A model generated the notes under the pieces. The model was not told the DNA's origin and ran no database searches. It saw only the letters and a program-made list of their open reading frames with translations. This document shows, piece after piece, positions 9,223 through 17,142 of a stretch of 22,482 bases of DNA. Numbering within the stretch: the stretch's first letter is position 1; each line of letters starts with the position of its first letter. The DNA comes from Chara braunii (lineage: Eukaryota > Streptophyta > Charophyceae > Charales > Characeae), in the NCBI GenBank assembly GCA_003427395.1, contig BFEA01000064.1, positions 3,732,221-3,754,702 of the forward strand, in the 5' to 3' direction. A program made the translations under genes and the position numbers.

Positions 9223-9377
9223 TAGGGTTGAGCCCCTCAATTTCACAATAAAGCGAGATTATTATGGAAGAAATTGTAAATTTTATGTCATGATTATTGG
9301 TTATCGAGCTTTTGTTGTGACATGTAATGAGACTTTACGCCTCCCGGAGAATCGTGAAATTCAGGGTCTCAACCCCG
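9223..9377. repeat. Foldback (MITE-like) element with imperfect inverted repeats
   Basis: ggttgagcccctcaatttca at 9226-9245 is mirrored by tgaaattcagggtctcaacc at 9355-9374. The pairing extends a few bases on each side at lower identity. The interior is AT-rich and has no coding potential. No target-site duplication was identified with confidence. Confidence 0.55.
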
Positions 9378-9478
9378 ACTTAATTTGAGATTAGAAATAA
9401 CGGCGGACGCGGCATGTTTTGAAAACCTAAAGGCATAAAAAACTTGGGCCGGCAAAGAAACCACGCGTCAATTTGACC

Positions 9479-9609
9479 GCAGGCCCCAAAATGACCTGTG
9501 ACATCATTTTTGCCACCCTGTAAAACACTTTCCTGCCATTTTGGCGCAATGGGCATTCCCGGCCCAGCCACGGTGCAACAATGACAGGAAAAATCATTTT
9601 GGGGCCTGC
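9479..9609. repeat. Perfect 16-bp inverted repeat, 99-bp spacer
   Basis: gcaggccccaaaatga (9479-9494) is the exact reverse complement of tcattttggggcctgc (9594-9609). The interior contains further partly palindromic text. It may be a small foldback element. An open minus-strand frame through it has no recognisable motif. Confidence 0.8.
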
Positions 9610-10503
9610 AACACCTTTTGGCCCGTTTAGGGTGAAATGAATACAAAAGTTTCAGCGCGGGATGTTTTATAGCTTTTCCCCAAAAAAATCCTGAACAACC
9701 ACTTCCTTCGGTCGAAGCTCCTGCATTGCCACGGGTTACGGTGTCGTGCACATCAGTCCGGCACCACTCATAGGTAGCGCGGGACCCTCCTGGCCGCGTC
9801 ACGCAGGAGTCAGAGTACACATCCTCGTTGTGATATATACGAGGAGCTTCCGTAAGCCGCTCCGATCGGGTGCGCCAGCCATACCTCTCGCGAGTCCCTA
9901 CGACAGGACAGGGCCTACGCGAGGCACGACTACCTCCGCCTTACGGGAGCTGTCACCTCCCTTCGGTGGGCGTATCCCCGCCGAGCTACCAGTCCACAGT
10001 ACGAAAGCTGATCAGCTGCAATCGCAGAGGTGGACCAGCCGAGGGCGTTTCTCGTTTGTTGTAGCATAGGGGGTACGCTCGGTACTACACCTCTATCGGA
10101 CCCGCACGCGAACCGACATCTTGGGGGGCTGAGGTCCCAAGCGCGGCTCGTCGTCGGTCGACTAGGATGTATCCCACACGCCACGCGCACACCACTATAA
10201 GGTACATAAAAGTAAAGCACACGCACACATGCACACGAGTACTGAACGACGCAAAGGACGTACAACGCGACACCCTCCTAGTCCCTTAGTATCCATCCCA
10301 TAACTTCCTGGAGCGGAAATCGGTTGAGAGTCGTGCACGAGACTTAATCTAAAGCTGCGCGGGCGTAGGTCTTCTCATATCGACCAGCAATGCCAACTCA
10401 CAGAAGCAGTCGTGAAGATGACGTACTATGCAGTGCCCATAATCGAGCGGTCCCTCGTGGATCCGAGTACCGCTTATGACACTCACGTGTCAGACTCGAA
10501 GTA
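9610..10503. other. Non-coding stretch
   Basis: No gene, rRNA or tRNA recognised. Overlapping open frames on both strands reflect high GC content with few stops rather than coding. Confidence 0.4.
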
Positions 10504-10527
10504 TCGTGAAGGTTCCGCCCTTCACGA
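10504..10527. other. Perfect hairpin, 9-bp stem
   Basis: Arms TCGTGAAGG (10504-10512) and CCTTCACGA (10519-10527) enclose ttccgc. There is no T-run after it and no gene beside it to give it a role. Confidence 0.7.
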
Positions 10528-11241
10528 CATTGCATGGCTGAAGGACTAGCCGTGCGGCCGCCGCGGCACGTCTGGCTTTCGGCCCGAGTGCCTTGGCGGT
10601 CAAGGCAAATAGGCTCTGCCCGAGGGGGGTCCCCTTCAGTGCAGGGCCTAGGGCTTGGGATATCCTGGCCAAGGACCTTGAATCCCGTCCCAGGACCAAC
10701 GTCCGACTAGCAATCTCCAAGAAACACTTATCTAAGTAATGCGGTCGTCCTTTCTCTACTGACCCAACCCCTGGTTTACTCCTTAGCACGCGGCCCCCTT
10801 TCAGGCCACATAAGTACCTTACATAGGTACGCATACATACATATATACACACATATATACTCATATGGGAATGAACGTGTGACGATCACATCTCACAGTC
10901 ATAGTGGGCCTCCTCATAGCCATACACATATATATAAGATCGCAGGGAAGTCCAATCTAATAATCCAAGCCCCAGAACATACCTGCAATCACATCAAAAA
11001 GTCAAGCAAAAGTCCATACACTACACGGAGTCAACTCCAACCAATCTCTATGCTCATACCCTTTGCCTCAACCATGTAAGCCCCAACCTCCAACCAACCA
11101 ACCTTAAGTAAATACTCAGTACCTTTGTTTAATGGCCATTCAATAAAAGTCCGGGTGAAACCTTAACAAAACAGAGAAGATCACCAGGGATGAAGCCTCT
11201 TTAGGTTGACTAAGGAGAGTGGGTTGAGGTTGAGTCGTAAA
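10528..11241. other. Non-coding stretch with TA/CA-rich patch
   Basis: No gene recognised. A low-complexity catacata/tatacaca patch spans about 10825-10940. Confidence 0.4.
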
Positions 11242-11407
11242 CCGACGAGTCGGCAACCGACCTGTTATCAGTGATAACAGAAGGTGATCCTTGCAGGATC
11301 AAAGCTGAATCTAACCCCAAGTCCTGAATCAATCGATCAAGGAGACCTGTAACACAAGACAGACCAATCTCAGCTAAGTCTATGAGCTCATGGAGGATAA
11401 CCTCCAT
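11242..11407. repeat. Cluster of perfect small palindromes
   Basis: In order: CCGAC-ga-GTCGG (11242-11253), CTGTTATCA-g-TGATAACAG (11262-11280), TGATCCT-tgc-AGGATCA (11285-11301) and ATGGAGG-ataa-CCTCCAT (11390-11407... arms 11390-11396 and 11401-11407). They open the hairpin-dense block that continues to 13.1 kb. Confidence 0.8.
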
Positions 11408-11532
11408 ATCACGATCTTACTCAAGCCACCACACTTAACTAGGTCTAAGCTGTATCTCTAGCCAGAGCCCAAGCAAGGGTAGCCTATGACATAGCCTCTC
11501 CTACGTATGTCGCTACCTGCTGAAATACAAGC

Positions 11533-12090
11533 TAACCCCTCTAATTTAGGAAAATTTTGGCAGCGCTTCCCGTAGGAAAAGTGCCATCGCAGAAAATATA
11601 CTAGTCCAAAAGTCAGACCTTTGGATTCCAGAAAGCAAAAATTTGTCTAACTCCCTGACTTAGCAAAAATTTGGGCAGCACTTCCTTCAGGGAGGAAGGC
11701 TTCCCAGATTTATACTAAGTCAGAATTAAACTTAGGCAGGAAGTCTAAGTTCTGTCAAGACAAACTCTTAACTAATCCCTTAGATTTGTAGAAATTTCGG
11801 CATCGCCCGTAGAGAAAGCGTCAGTCCAAGATTTATACAAAGCTAGGTTTGGAATCTGAAATGACTTTGATCCTTCAAGGCCCAATTTTGACTAACACCC
11901 TGAATTAGTAAAAATTTGGGCAGCATCTCCTTTAGAATAGGAGGCTCCCCAGATTCTTACTAAGTCAAAAAGTCGTCAAGGTCGGATCCTGAAGAAGTCA
12001 AAGCTTTGACTAACTCCTTGATTTTGTAGAAATTTCGACAGCGCTTCCCGTAGGAAAAATGGCTTACCAAGATTTATACAAGACCAAGTA
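11533..12090 (+). repeat. Five-copy ~120-bp repeat array with A/B alternation
   Basis: Units begin with a taactccctga-like motif at 11533, 11648, 11769, 11893 and 12011 (steps 115, 121, 124, 118). Each reads through ...ttag.aaaaattt.ggcagc, then a hairpin or its remnant, then (c)cagatttatac.aagtc. Units 1, 3 and 5 resemble one another (tttcggcagcgcttcccgtagg type). Units 2 and 4 share a different middle (tttgggcagca...ctccttt-type loop, aggaggct). This gives a higher-order dimer of about 240 bp. Hairpins are visible at 11559-11585, 11673-11705 and 11918-11949, with TTCC-cgta-GGAA at 12045-12056. A 16-bp perfect palindrome lies at 11996-12011. Confidence 0.85.
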
Positions 12091-12371
12091 TGAAAAAGAT
12101 CCCAGAAACAATGCAAAAATCGACCTAAGTAAAAAGAAACGAGCCCAGAAAATGCAGGAAATGACTCTAATTCCCATGGCTCTAGCACGTGGCGAACAAC
12201 TACAACAACTACCTATCAAATCCAACCTCAGACTAAGAAGTAGCATCACCCAGTCACATGTCGGCCAAACCACAGACATGCACTCTCTCGCCATCCCAAG
12301 TTACCTTAGCAAACAATAATTCGTAGCCTTTCAATGATTTGTCCCTTATACCCAGCTTACATAGGGCATAA

Positions 12372-12407
12372 GGCTAGACCACCCAAACTTATGGAACATG
12401 TCTAGCC
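12372..12407 (+). other. Shared-loop hairpin 1
   Basis: Perfect 8-bp arms GGCTAGAC (12372-12379) and GTCTAGCC (12400-12407) enclose the 20-nt loop CACCCAAACTTATGGAACAT. The loop is identical in hairpin 3. Confidence 0.85.
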
Positions 12408-12646
12408 CAGCCAAGAAGTATACACAGACACAGGGCACAACAACTTTTTTCTTCTTTGGGCATATGACCAGGCCATCCTAGTCGCCCTGAACTGTTTAAG
12501 TATCCAAGATTTATATAATTGCCTGTACTTAGTCTTTTGAGGTAGCATATAGCTGAGACGATCATCTTCAGCTCAAGACTCAGCCTGCCCCTTCGTGCCA
12601 CAAGTTTATTCTTAGTCAAATACTTTTTTCAGTTGGTGATAAGTTA
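12408..12646. other. Spacer between shared-loop hairpins 1 and 2
   Basis: No gene. It contains ccaagatttatata (about 12503-12516), the same tail motif that ends the A/B array units, which links this segment to that array. Confidence 0.45.
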
Positions 12647-12685
12647 TAGTCAGACCACCCAAACTTATGGAACCCTGCCTGACTA
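12647..12685 (+). other. Shared-loop hairpin 2
   Basis: Arms TAGTCAGaC (12647-12655) and GcCTGACTA (12677-12685) pair over eight positions with one A.C mismatch. The loop has 21 nt and the core CACCCAAACTTATGGAA. Confidence 0.8.
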
Positions 12686-12759
12686 GCATGTTCCTAGATA
12701 GTATAATAGTAACGTATATCAAAGTTATAGCCTTCCGGTTCCAGCATGTGCGAGGCGTT

Positions 12760-12799
12760 GGACCAAGACCACCCAAACTTATGGAACATGTCTTGGTCC
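12760..12799 (+). other. Shared-loop hairpin 3
   Basis: Perfect 10-bp arms GGACCAAGAC (12760-12769) and GTCTTGGTCC (12790-12799) enclose a 20-nt loop identical to that of hairpin 1. Confidence 0.88.
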
Positions 12800-12837
12800 T
12801 CAGCCTGGTTTACTTCTCTCTTAGACCAAAGCAGGAA

Positions 12838-12876
12838 GAGGTAGAGCCACCCAAACTTNTGGGACATGCTCACCTC
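12838..12876 (+). other. Shared-loop hairpin 4
   Basis: Arms GAGGTaGAGC (12838-12847) and GCTCACCTC (12868-12876) give nine pairs with one bulged A. The loop is CACCCAAACTTNTGGGACAT, with one ambiguous base and one A-to-G difference from hairpin 1. Confidence 0.75.
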
Positions 12877-12921
12877 CTCGTTCAGAAACCAAANAAANTN
12901 TCAAAANCCCCAAATAACCAA

Positions 12922-12962
12922 GGTCGCCAGACTACCCAAACTTATGGATTTGACTGGCGCCT
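12922..12962 (+). other. Shared-loop hairpin 5
   Basis: Arms GGtCGCCAGaC (12922-12932) and GaCTGGCGcCt (12952-12962): six central pairs, the loop-closing C-G, and G-C and G.T at the base, with two mismatches. The 19-nt loop is TACCCAAACTTATGGATTT. Confidence 0.78.
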
Positions 12963-12995
12963 GAAAAAGCAATCACATTCAGCCCTCACGAGTCA

Positions 12996-13037
12996 GAGCA
13001 ACCAGACCACCCAAACTTATGGATTTGTCCGGTTCTC
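12996..13037 (+). other. Shared-loop hairpin 6
   Basis: Arms GAGcAACCaGAC (12996-13007) and GTCcGGTTCTC (13027-13037) form ten pairs with one bulged C and one A.C mismatch. The 19-nt loop is CACCCAAACTTATGGATTT. Confidence 0.78.
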
Positions 13038-13060
13038 CATGCAATCCAAAAGTAAACATA

Positions 13061-13098
13061 GGACTGGGCCTTCCCAAACTTATGGAACTGGCCCAACC
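13061..13098 (+). other. Shared-loop hairpin 7
   Basis: Core arms TGGGCC (13065-13070) and GGCCCA (13090-13095), with G-C pairs possible beyond an internal loop. The 19-nt loop is TTCCCAAACTTATGGAACT. It is the last copy of the family seen here. Confidence 0.75.
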
Positions 13099-13106
13099 CT
13101 TGGTTG

Positions 13107-13369
13107 ACCCGTTCAAACTCCATGCAATACTGCCTTTCTCCCACCCTTCCCCCAGATGCAACCCCACAATCTGCTTTCAATCAACCAAAGAAGTTGGAAC
13201 TGGACTTTATACATGCATTCTTTTACTTTGTCTGGTTATGTCCTGAATAGATAACAAGATTTATAGGGACAGGCAGACATACATCAATCAAGTTATAGCG
13301 GGATATGCAAACATGGGTGTAGTGGGACGTACAGATAGGGATGGTATACCTGATGGTTCCCTGCTTTCA
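13107..13369. other. Non-coding stretch after the hairpin array
   Basis: No gene recognised. ctccatgcaat (13118) repeats the text just after hairpin 6 (13035). aagatttatag near 13257 echoes the tail motif of the A/B array. Confidence 0.4.
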
Positions 13370-13386
13370 GAACCTCGCCTAGGTTC
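13370..13386. other. Perfect hairpin, 6-bp stem
   Basis: GAACCT (13370-13375) and AGGTTC (13381-13386) enclose cgcct. It abuts the tRNA-like cloverleaf that follows. Confidence 0.6.
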
Positions 13387-13466
13387 CGGCAGAGCTCCCA
13401 CAATCGGTGGGATGACTCCCCACAGAGTCTTGGCGCGTACCTACGGGTTTCAATCCCGCCTGCCGC
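13386..13466 (+). other. tRNA-like cloverleaf (pseudo-tRNA candidate)
   Basis: Four helices fall in tRNA order. An acceptor-like stem pairs CGGCAG (13387-13392) with CTGCCG (13460-13465). The D-like arm is TCCCAC-aatcg-GTGGGA (13396-13412). The anticodon-like arm is GACTC-cccaca-GAGTC (13414-13429). A 13-nt variable region follows, then the T-like arm CGGG-tttcaat-CCCG (13444-13458). The anticodon loop has six bases, not seven, and the T loop lacks the usual TTCRA, so a working tRNA is unlikely. It may be a tRNA pseudogene, the head of a SINE, or chance. Confidence 0.35.
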
Positions 13467-13972
13467 CTTCCTCTCGTAGCCTTAGACTAGACTTACAATA
13501 AGAAGGGTAGCAGTAGAAAGATTAGACTCTCGAGGATCCAGGGGAGATGCTCTCAACCTCACGAGAGAGGGCCTTGTTACCTTGATGCGCCTGAGGGCCC
13601 CGCAATGATGGCCAAATCACACCGCTGCTGGTCAAACTGCCGACAACCGGTATTCTGACAAGGCCTCGAGTCGCAGCGATAACCCCCTTCACAGTCTGGG
13701 ATAGTTCAATAGTGGCGAGTAATAATATGTAGTAACTAACAACAACAGTCCGCGCGCTGCATTATTTCTCAGCAGTCTGTAGCGGTGGCCTGTGCACAGC
13801 TCACAGCGGTAGGCAACAATATGCAATAACCAGTAACCGGCAGCAACAGCAACCAGCAACAGCTGCAACAGCCCTCTGTACTACCGTCTGTAGACAACCC
13901 TGCAATGCCCGCATACGACAGTCCCACAACAAGGTTCGAGCATGCTACACAACCTAGAAAGAACCATGTTTC
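13467..13972. other. Non-coding stretch, CAACAG-rich in part
   Basis: No gene recognised. It is rich in cagcaaca words around 13820-13880. Confidence 0.4.
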
Positions 13973-14000
13973 GAATAGAGCACACCCCCGTGCTCTATTC
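13973..14000. other. Perfect hairpin, 11-bp stem
   Basis: GAATAGAGCAC (13973-13983) and GTGCTCTATTC (13990-14000) enclose accccc. This is the longest perfect short-loop stem I found in the window. There is no adjacent gene. Confidence 0.75.
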
Positions 14001-14787
14001 AGACGCAGGCTGCAGTAGCCCAGCACCGCTGTGGCGCACGATGGCGGTGTTCAGCGACCGATACTGCCTCCCACAGTAGCAGCACCCAAGATGCACATCG
14101 GTCGGTACCGTAGCTGCCCAATAAACTCATCAGAACCCAGTCCGTAGTAATCACCTGCTGAGAAAGCGTGGTGGCGACACAGCCGCCGTAACAGCGGCCA
14201 ACTACTGCTGGATACAACCGTTGCCCCCTTTGAGATCACAACAACGACTCCACAACGGCAATCACATCTCGCCGTGTAACTTCCGACCCGTCTAAGTATC
14301 GGCCTCAGCAAATGTGTGGCAACCAAGTGCCCAGTATATCACAAGCGGCCAGAACAGACTGCAGGGTGCACAGCTCGGCAGCGCTATACAGCAGTAAGCT
14401 CAACAGAGTTTCAGAAAATGTCATGCCGCAACGATACGACCTCGCCTCCTTCCTAGCGGAACATCAGCAATAGCGCACAGTCTGTCTATGTTGAAACAGG
14501 GGCCTGTTCGTGAGCTTGTGACCTACGGGGACCGGCCATTGGTAGTCTGCAAACGTCTCCAACCCCTCGCTCTACTTTGCTCAAAAAGACTGGGGATCAG
14601 TAGGCAAGTCCCCCCCCGGCTTCAGGCCGTTCTACACAGCAGGATGAGCAGTGGGTTAGTTAGTAACGTGGGTCCTCGAACTCTGTGGCTCCCCTGCAGC
14701 CACTCTGCTCAGTCCGGTAAGCAGCCTTTTGGCCAGACGGGCGAGTCTTCAGGCTCGCAGCTGGGCCCACACCAACCCTCTGACTGT
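14001..14787. other. Non-coding stretch
   Basis: No gene recognised. The open frames overlap on both strands and lack motifs. Confidence 0.4.
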
Positions 14788-14889
14788 TAGATCATGGCTA
14801 GCAAACAGCGTCCTTCACCCGGTAATTCTCCAACTTGCGGTTGTCCTCATGCTACTTCCGCTGTCCGTATGTGCAGCGCACCACTCAGC
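14788..14889. repeat. Left copy of artefactual 102-bp duplication
   Basis: Identical to 14928-15029 (tagatcatggctagcaaaca ... ccactcagc). It abuts the library adapter directly, so it is most likely an assembly duplication and not genomic. Confidence 0.9.
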
Positions 14890-14927
14890 CTGTCTCTTAT
14901 ACACATCTAGATGTGTATAAGAGACAG
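14890..14927. other. Nextera mate-pair junction adapter (sequencing artefact)
   Basis: CTGTCTCTTATACACATCT (14890-14908) is followed at once by its reverse complement AGATGTGTATAAGAGACAG (14909-14927). These are the two Tn5 mosaic ends joined as in the Nextera mate-pair circularisation junction. This is library sequence left in the assembly. The frames across it read the well-known adapter peptides (LLYTSRCV, MCIRDS). Confidence 0.98.
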
Positions 14928-15029
14928 TAGATCATGGCTAGCAAACAGCGTCCTTCACCCGGTAATTCTCCAACTTGCGGTTGTCCTCATGCTACTTCCG
15001 CTGTCCGTATGTGCAGCGCACCACTCAGC
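14928..15029. repeat. Right copy of artefactual 102-bp duplication
   Basis: Identical to 14788-14889 and directly after the adapter. The real genome probably has one copy, continuing into aggtacgtctcc at 15030. Confidence 0.9.
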
Positions 15030-15047
15030 AGGTACGTCTCCTCTCCT

Positions 15048-15049
15048 AC

Positions 15050-15108
<59 letters not shown>
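15048..15108. repeat. (CT)n microsatellite
   Basis: A pure ct run of nearly 60 bp. The Ser-Leu repeat in a frame across it is an artefact of the repeat. Confidence 0.97.
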
Positions 15109-15112
<4 letters not shown>

Positions 15113-16060
15113 GTCTTATAGCTAACCTCGGCGTTCAAACGGACCTGGCAGCTCGCATGTCCAGGTTCAACCGCATCAGGAGAACCACGCCGCTGGGAGG
15201 GGAACAGCGAACATTACTAAGTTGCTAACGACGACGAGTGTGGTGGAGATCACCATCATGGAAGAGGACTGCAACCAAAACACTACCGCCATGACCATGA
15301 TAGCCATGGCGAATCCGACGTTTGAACACAGAGGTAATCAACAACATTTTCGAAGGTGGGCACGCGGTAAATGAGGGAGACTGCCACGTCACTTACCACG
15401 GTCAGGATGGACGGCCGAATGATGCAGGTGGTCACTACCGCTGCTGGCCTCACACCACTTCCCTTTGGGAAGGAGTGCAGAAGTTGAATGGGTCTGTCCG
15501 CAAAAGCGGCCAGATTCATCCCCCCCTTTTTACACGACTAGCTATCCCCCTGCGCCGCTTCTTCATACCAACCTCAAAAGCTAACCACCAAAACTCTAAG
15601 TCGAACACAGCCACCGTATTCTCCAACACTTTGATACCCCAGGACAGCTCTCCTCTCGCTTGTTTTTATTAGGAACCAAGCGAAATCTCTTACTCCTCAT
15701 GCTGCCATACCCACACACCCGAGACTCTCGCGCGGTGTTTCCCTCTTATAGTCTGTAAACCGGCACTACCCACCTAAATCTAACTCCCCTAACTACAACG
15801 CAGTACAAGAGGAACCTCACCTATCACTTCACTTCACTAGATTTCACTCCAAACCGAACGAGAAACGGGTTTTCTTACTTCCTGTCGTAACTCCCCCAAC
15901 CATCTTTATCGCACTCTTTTCCCCTCACAACCATCCATACACTAACTTTTGCCCTGTTTCAACAGCAGATTCGGGCTCGCCAACCCTCAAAATCCCAAAA
16001 TCGGCTCTTACTCCGCCCGATTCTGTTAAGGAACGGGCGAGTTGTGTCTTCTTTACTCTG
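15109..16060. other. Non-coding stretch
   Basis: No gene recognised. C/T-rich with short motif-free frames. Confidence 0.4.
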
Positions 16061-16078
16061 CCATAGCCAATCTTTCTC

Positions 16079-16720
16079 TGAATGCACCTGGCGTTATTCC
16101 CCATCCAGGTTCAGTCAGTCTGTCCCCTCGTTATTTCTGCCTGTTTTCGCTGCCTGTGTCCTGTCTCCCAACTCCCTCCTTGTCATTCGTAGCTCGGCTT
16201 CTCTCTCCTTAGTCCGACAGCACCAGACGAAGCGGCCTGCCCATTGTGTCCAGCCTCCTGTCCGCCATCTCCACTTTCCTACCTCCACTGCTCCTACNNG
16301 GNATTCANGCCCTGATGCAGATTCANCACTCGCTATGATTCTGCAGTTGCGCCCCTCNNCTCCGCTACCCGTAGTGTAGCTCCCCCTACCTCATGCTCAT
16401 GNTGCGTCCAANAGCAGNCATTCTCCCTCATCACCCGTCGTTCCAATCATCGAACGNACCCGGCGCGAAGCNGCGCCTGGGTTCATTCACCAGCCATAGA
16501 TGCGGCCTCCTACCACTGCAGCCCCATGGTGCCCCACTGCGCTATCTGCCCGCTGCCAGCGCATGCATNCGANGCCAATGTCCAACCAGNTTCGCCCGTT
16601 CTATCCTCGTTCCTCCGTTTCCTCTGATCCGTCAGTGCTCAACCAGCAGCGCTGTGCCGCCAGTCTCCACCGCCTCTCCCGTCTTGAATGCACCTGGCGC
16701 AGGATGCCGTCCAGGTTCAT
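16079..16720 (+). repeat. Three related short hairpins in a C/T-rich stretch
   Basis: tgaatgcacctggcg...tccaggttca occurs at 16079-16112 and again at 16685-16718. The arms are ACCTGG/CCAGGT (16086-16091/16105-16110 and 16692-16697/16711-16716). A third, changed version at 16458-16482 pairs ACCCGGCGC with GCGCCtGGGT around a 6-nt loop. Single ambiguous bases are scattered at about 16298-16600. No gene is present. Confidence 0.55.
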
Positions 16721-16983
16721 TCCACCCCCTTCTGGCTCAAATTCTCTCGTCTCCGTCTCTCTCCCTGCTAGCACTGCGCTGCCCGACCGTCCTCCCCCTG
16801 CCCGTCGCTGCTAGCGCAGCGCCCGGCGAAAGGTTCGACTGAGTGTGCACCCAACAATCGGCAGTGCAACCGAGATGTCCCGCTGCCTCCCGACTTTATA
16901 CTCTACCCCGGAACAGGAGCCATGCTTATCTTCTCTGTATCGTCCCAATTTTAACGGGTGTCCCGAAGGACTGCACCTCAGCA
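16721..16983. other. Non-coding stretch
   Basis: No gene recognised. It is C/T-rich up to about 16810. Confidence 0.4.
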
Positions 16984-17142
16984 GCAGTTCGTGGGTGAAC
17001 TAGGCCGCTGGGCCTCATCGTAGGTCCCGGTACCAGTACCGGATCCTGTCCCAAAAAAAACCAAAAACAGAAAAAATAAAAATTAAAAAACTTAGAGATG
17101 GAAAGTAGTAAAGAAACACGGGGTGGGGGGAGAGGACCGTCT
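16984..17142 (+). repeat. Dispersed ~170-bp repeat, copy 1
   Basis: Shares ordered blocks with 17825-18002: cagttc.t.g.tg, gggcctc/gggctct, gg(t)cc.ggtacc, cc.gtcccaaaaa, an A-rich stretch with taaaaatta, then ggg.gtgg and ggaccgtc. The similarity is clear but diverged. No protein is encoded. Confidence 0.65.

Noticed and set aside
9380-9820. 146-residue minus-strand open frame
   Set aside because: No recognisable motif. It crosses the 16-bp inverted repeat and the surrounding sequence behaves as non-coding.
10490-10864. 124-residue minus-strand open frame
   Set aside because: Its N-terminus reads a TA/CA low-complexity patch and the rest has no motif.
12372-13098. CRISPR array
   Set aside because: The repeated part is only ~20 nt, sits inside a palindrome with different arms, and is spaced irregularly (63-276 bp). 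The host is clearly eukaryotic and there are no cas genes.
12372-13098. Hammerhead or other known self-cleaving ribozyme
   Set aside because: The hammerhead core elements CTGATGA and GAAA are absent, and I could not match the loop to any other ribozyme core that I know.
14911-15228. 105-residue protein with Ser-Leu repeat
   Set aside because: Its start lies in the Nextera adapter and its body in a duplicated segment and a CT microsatellite.
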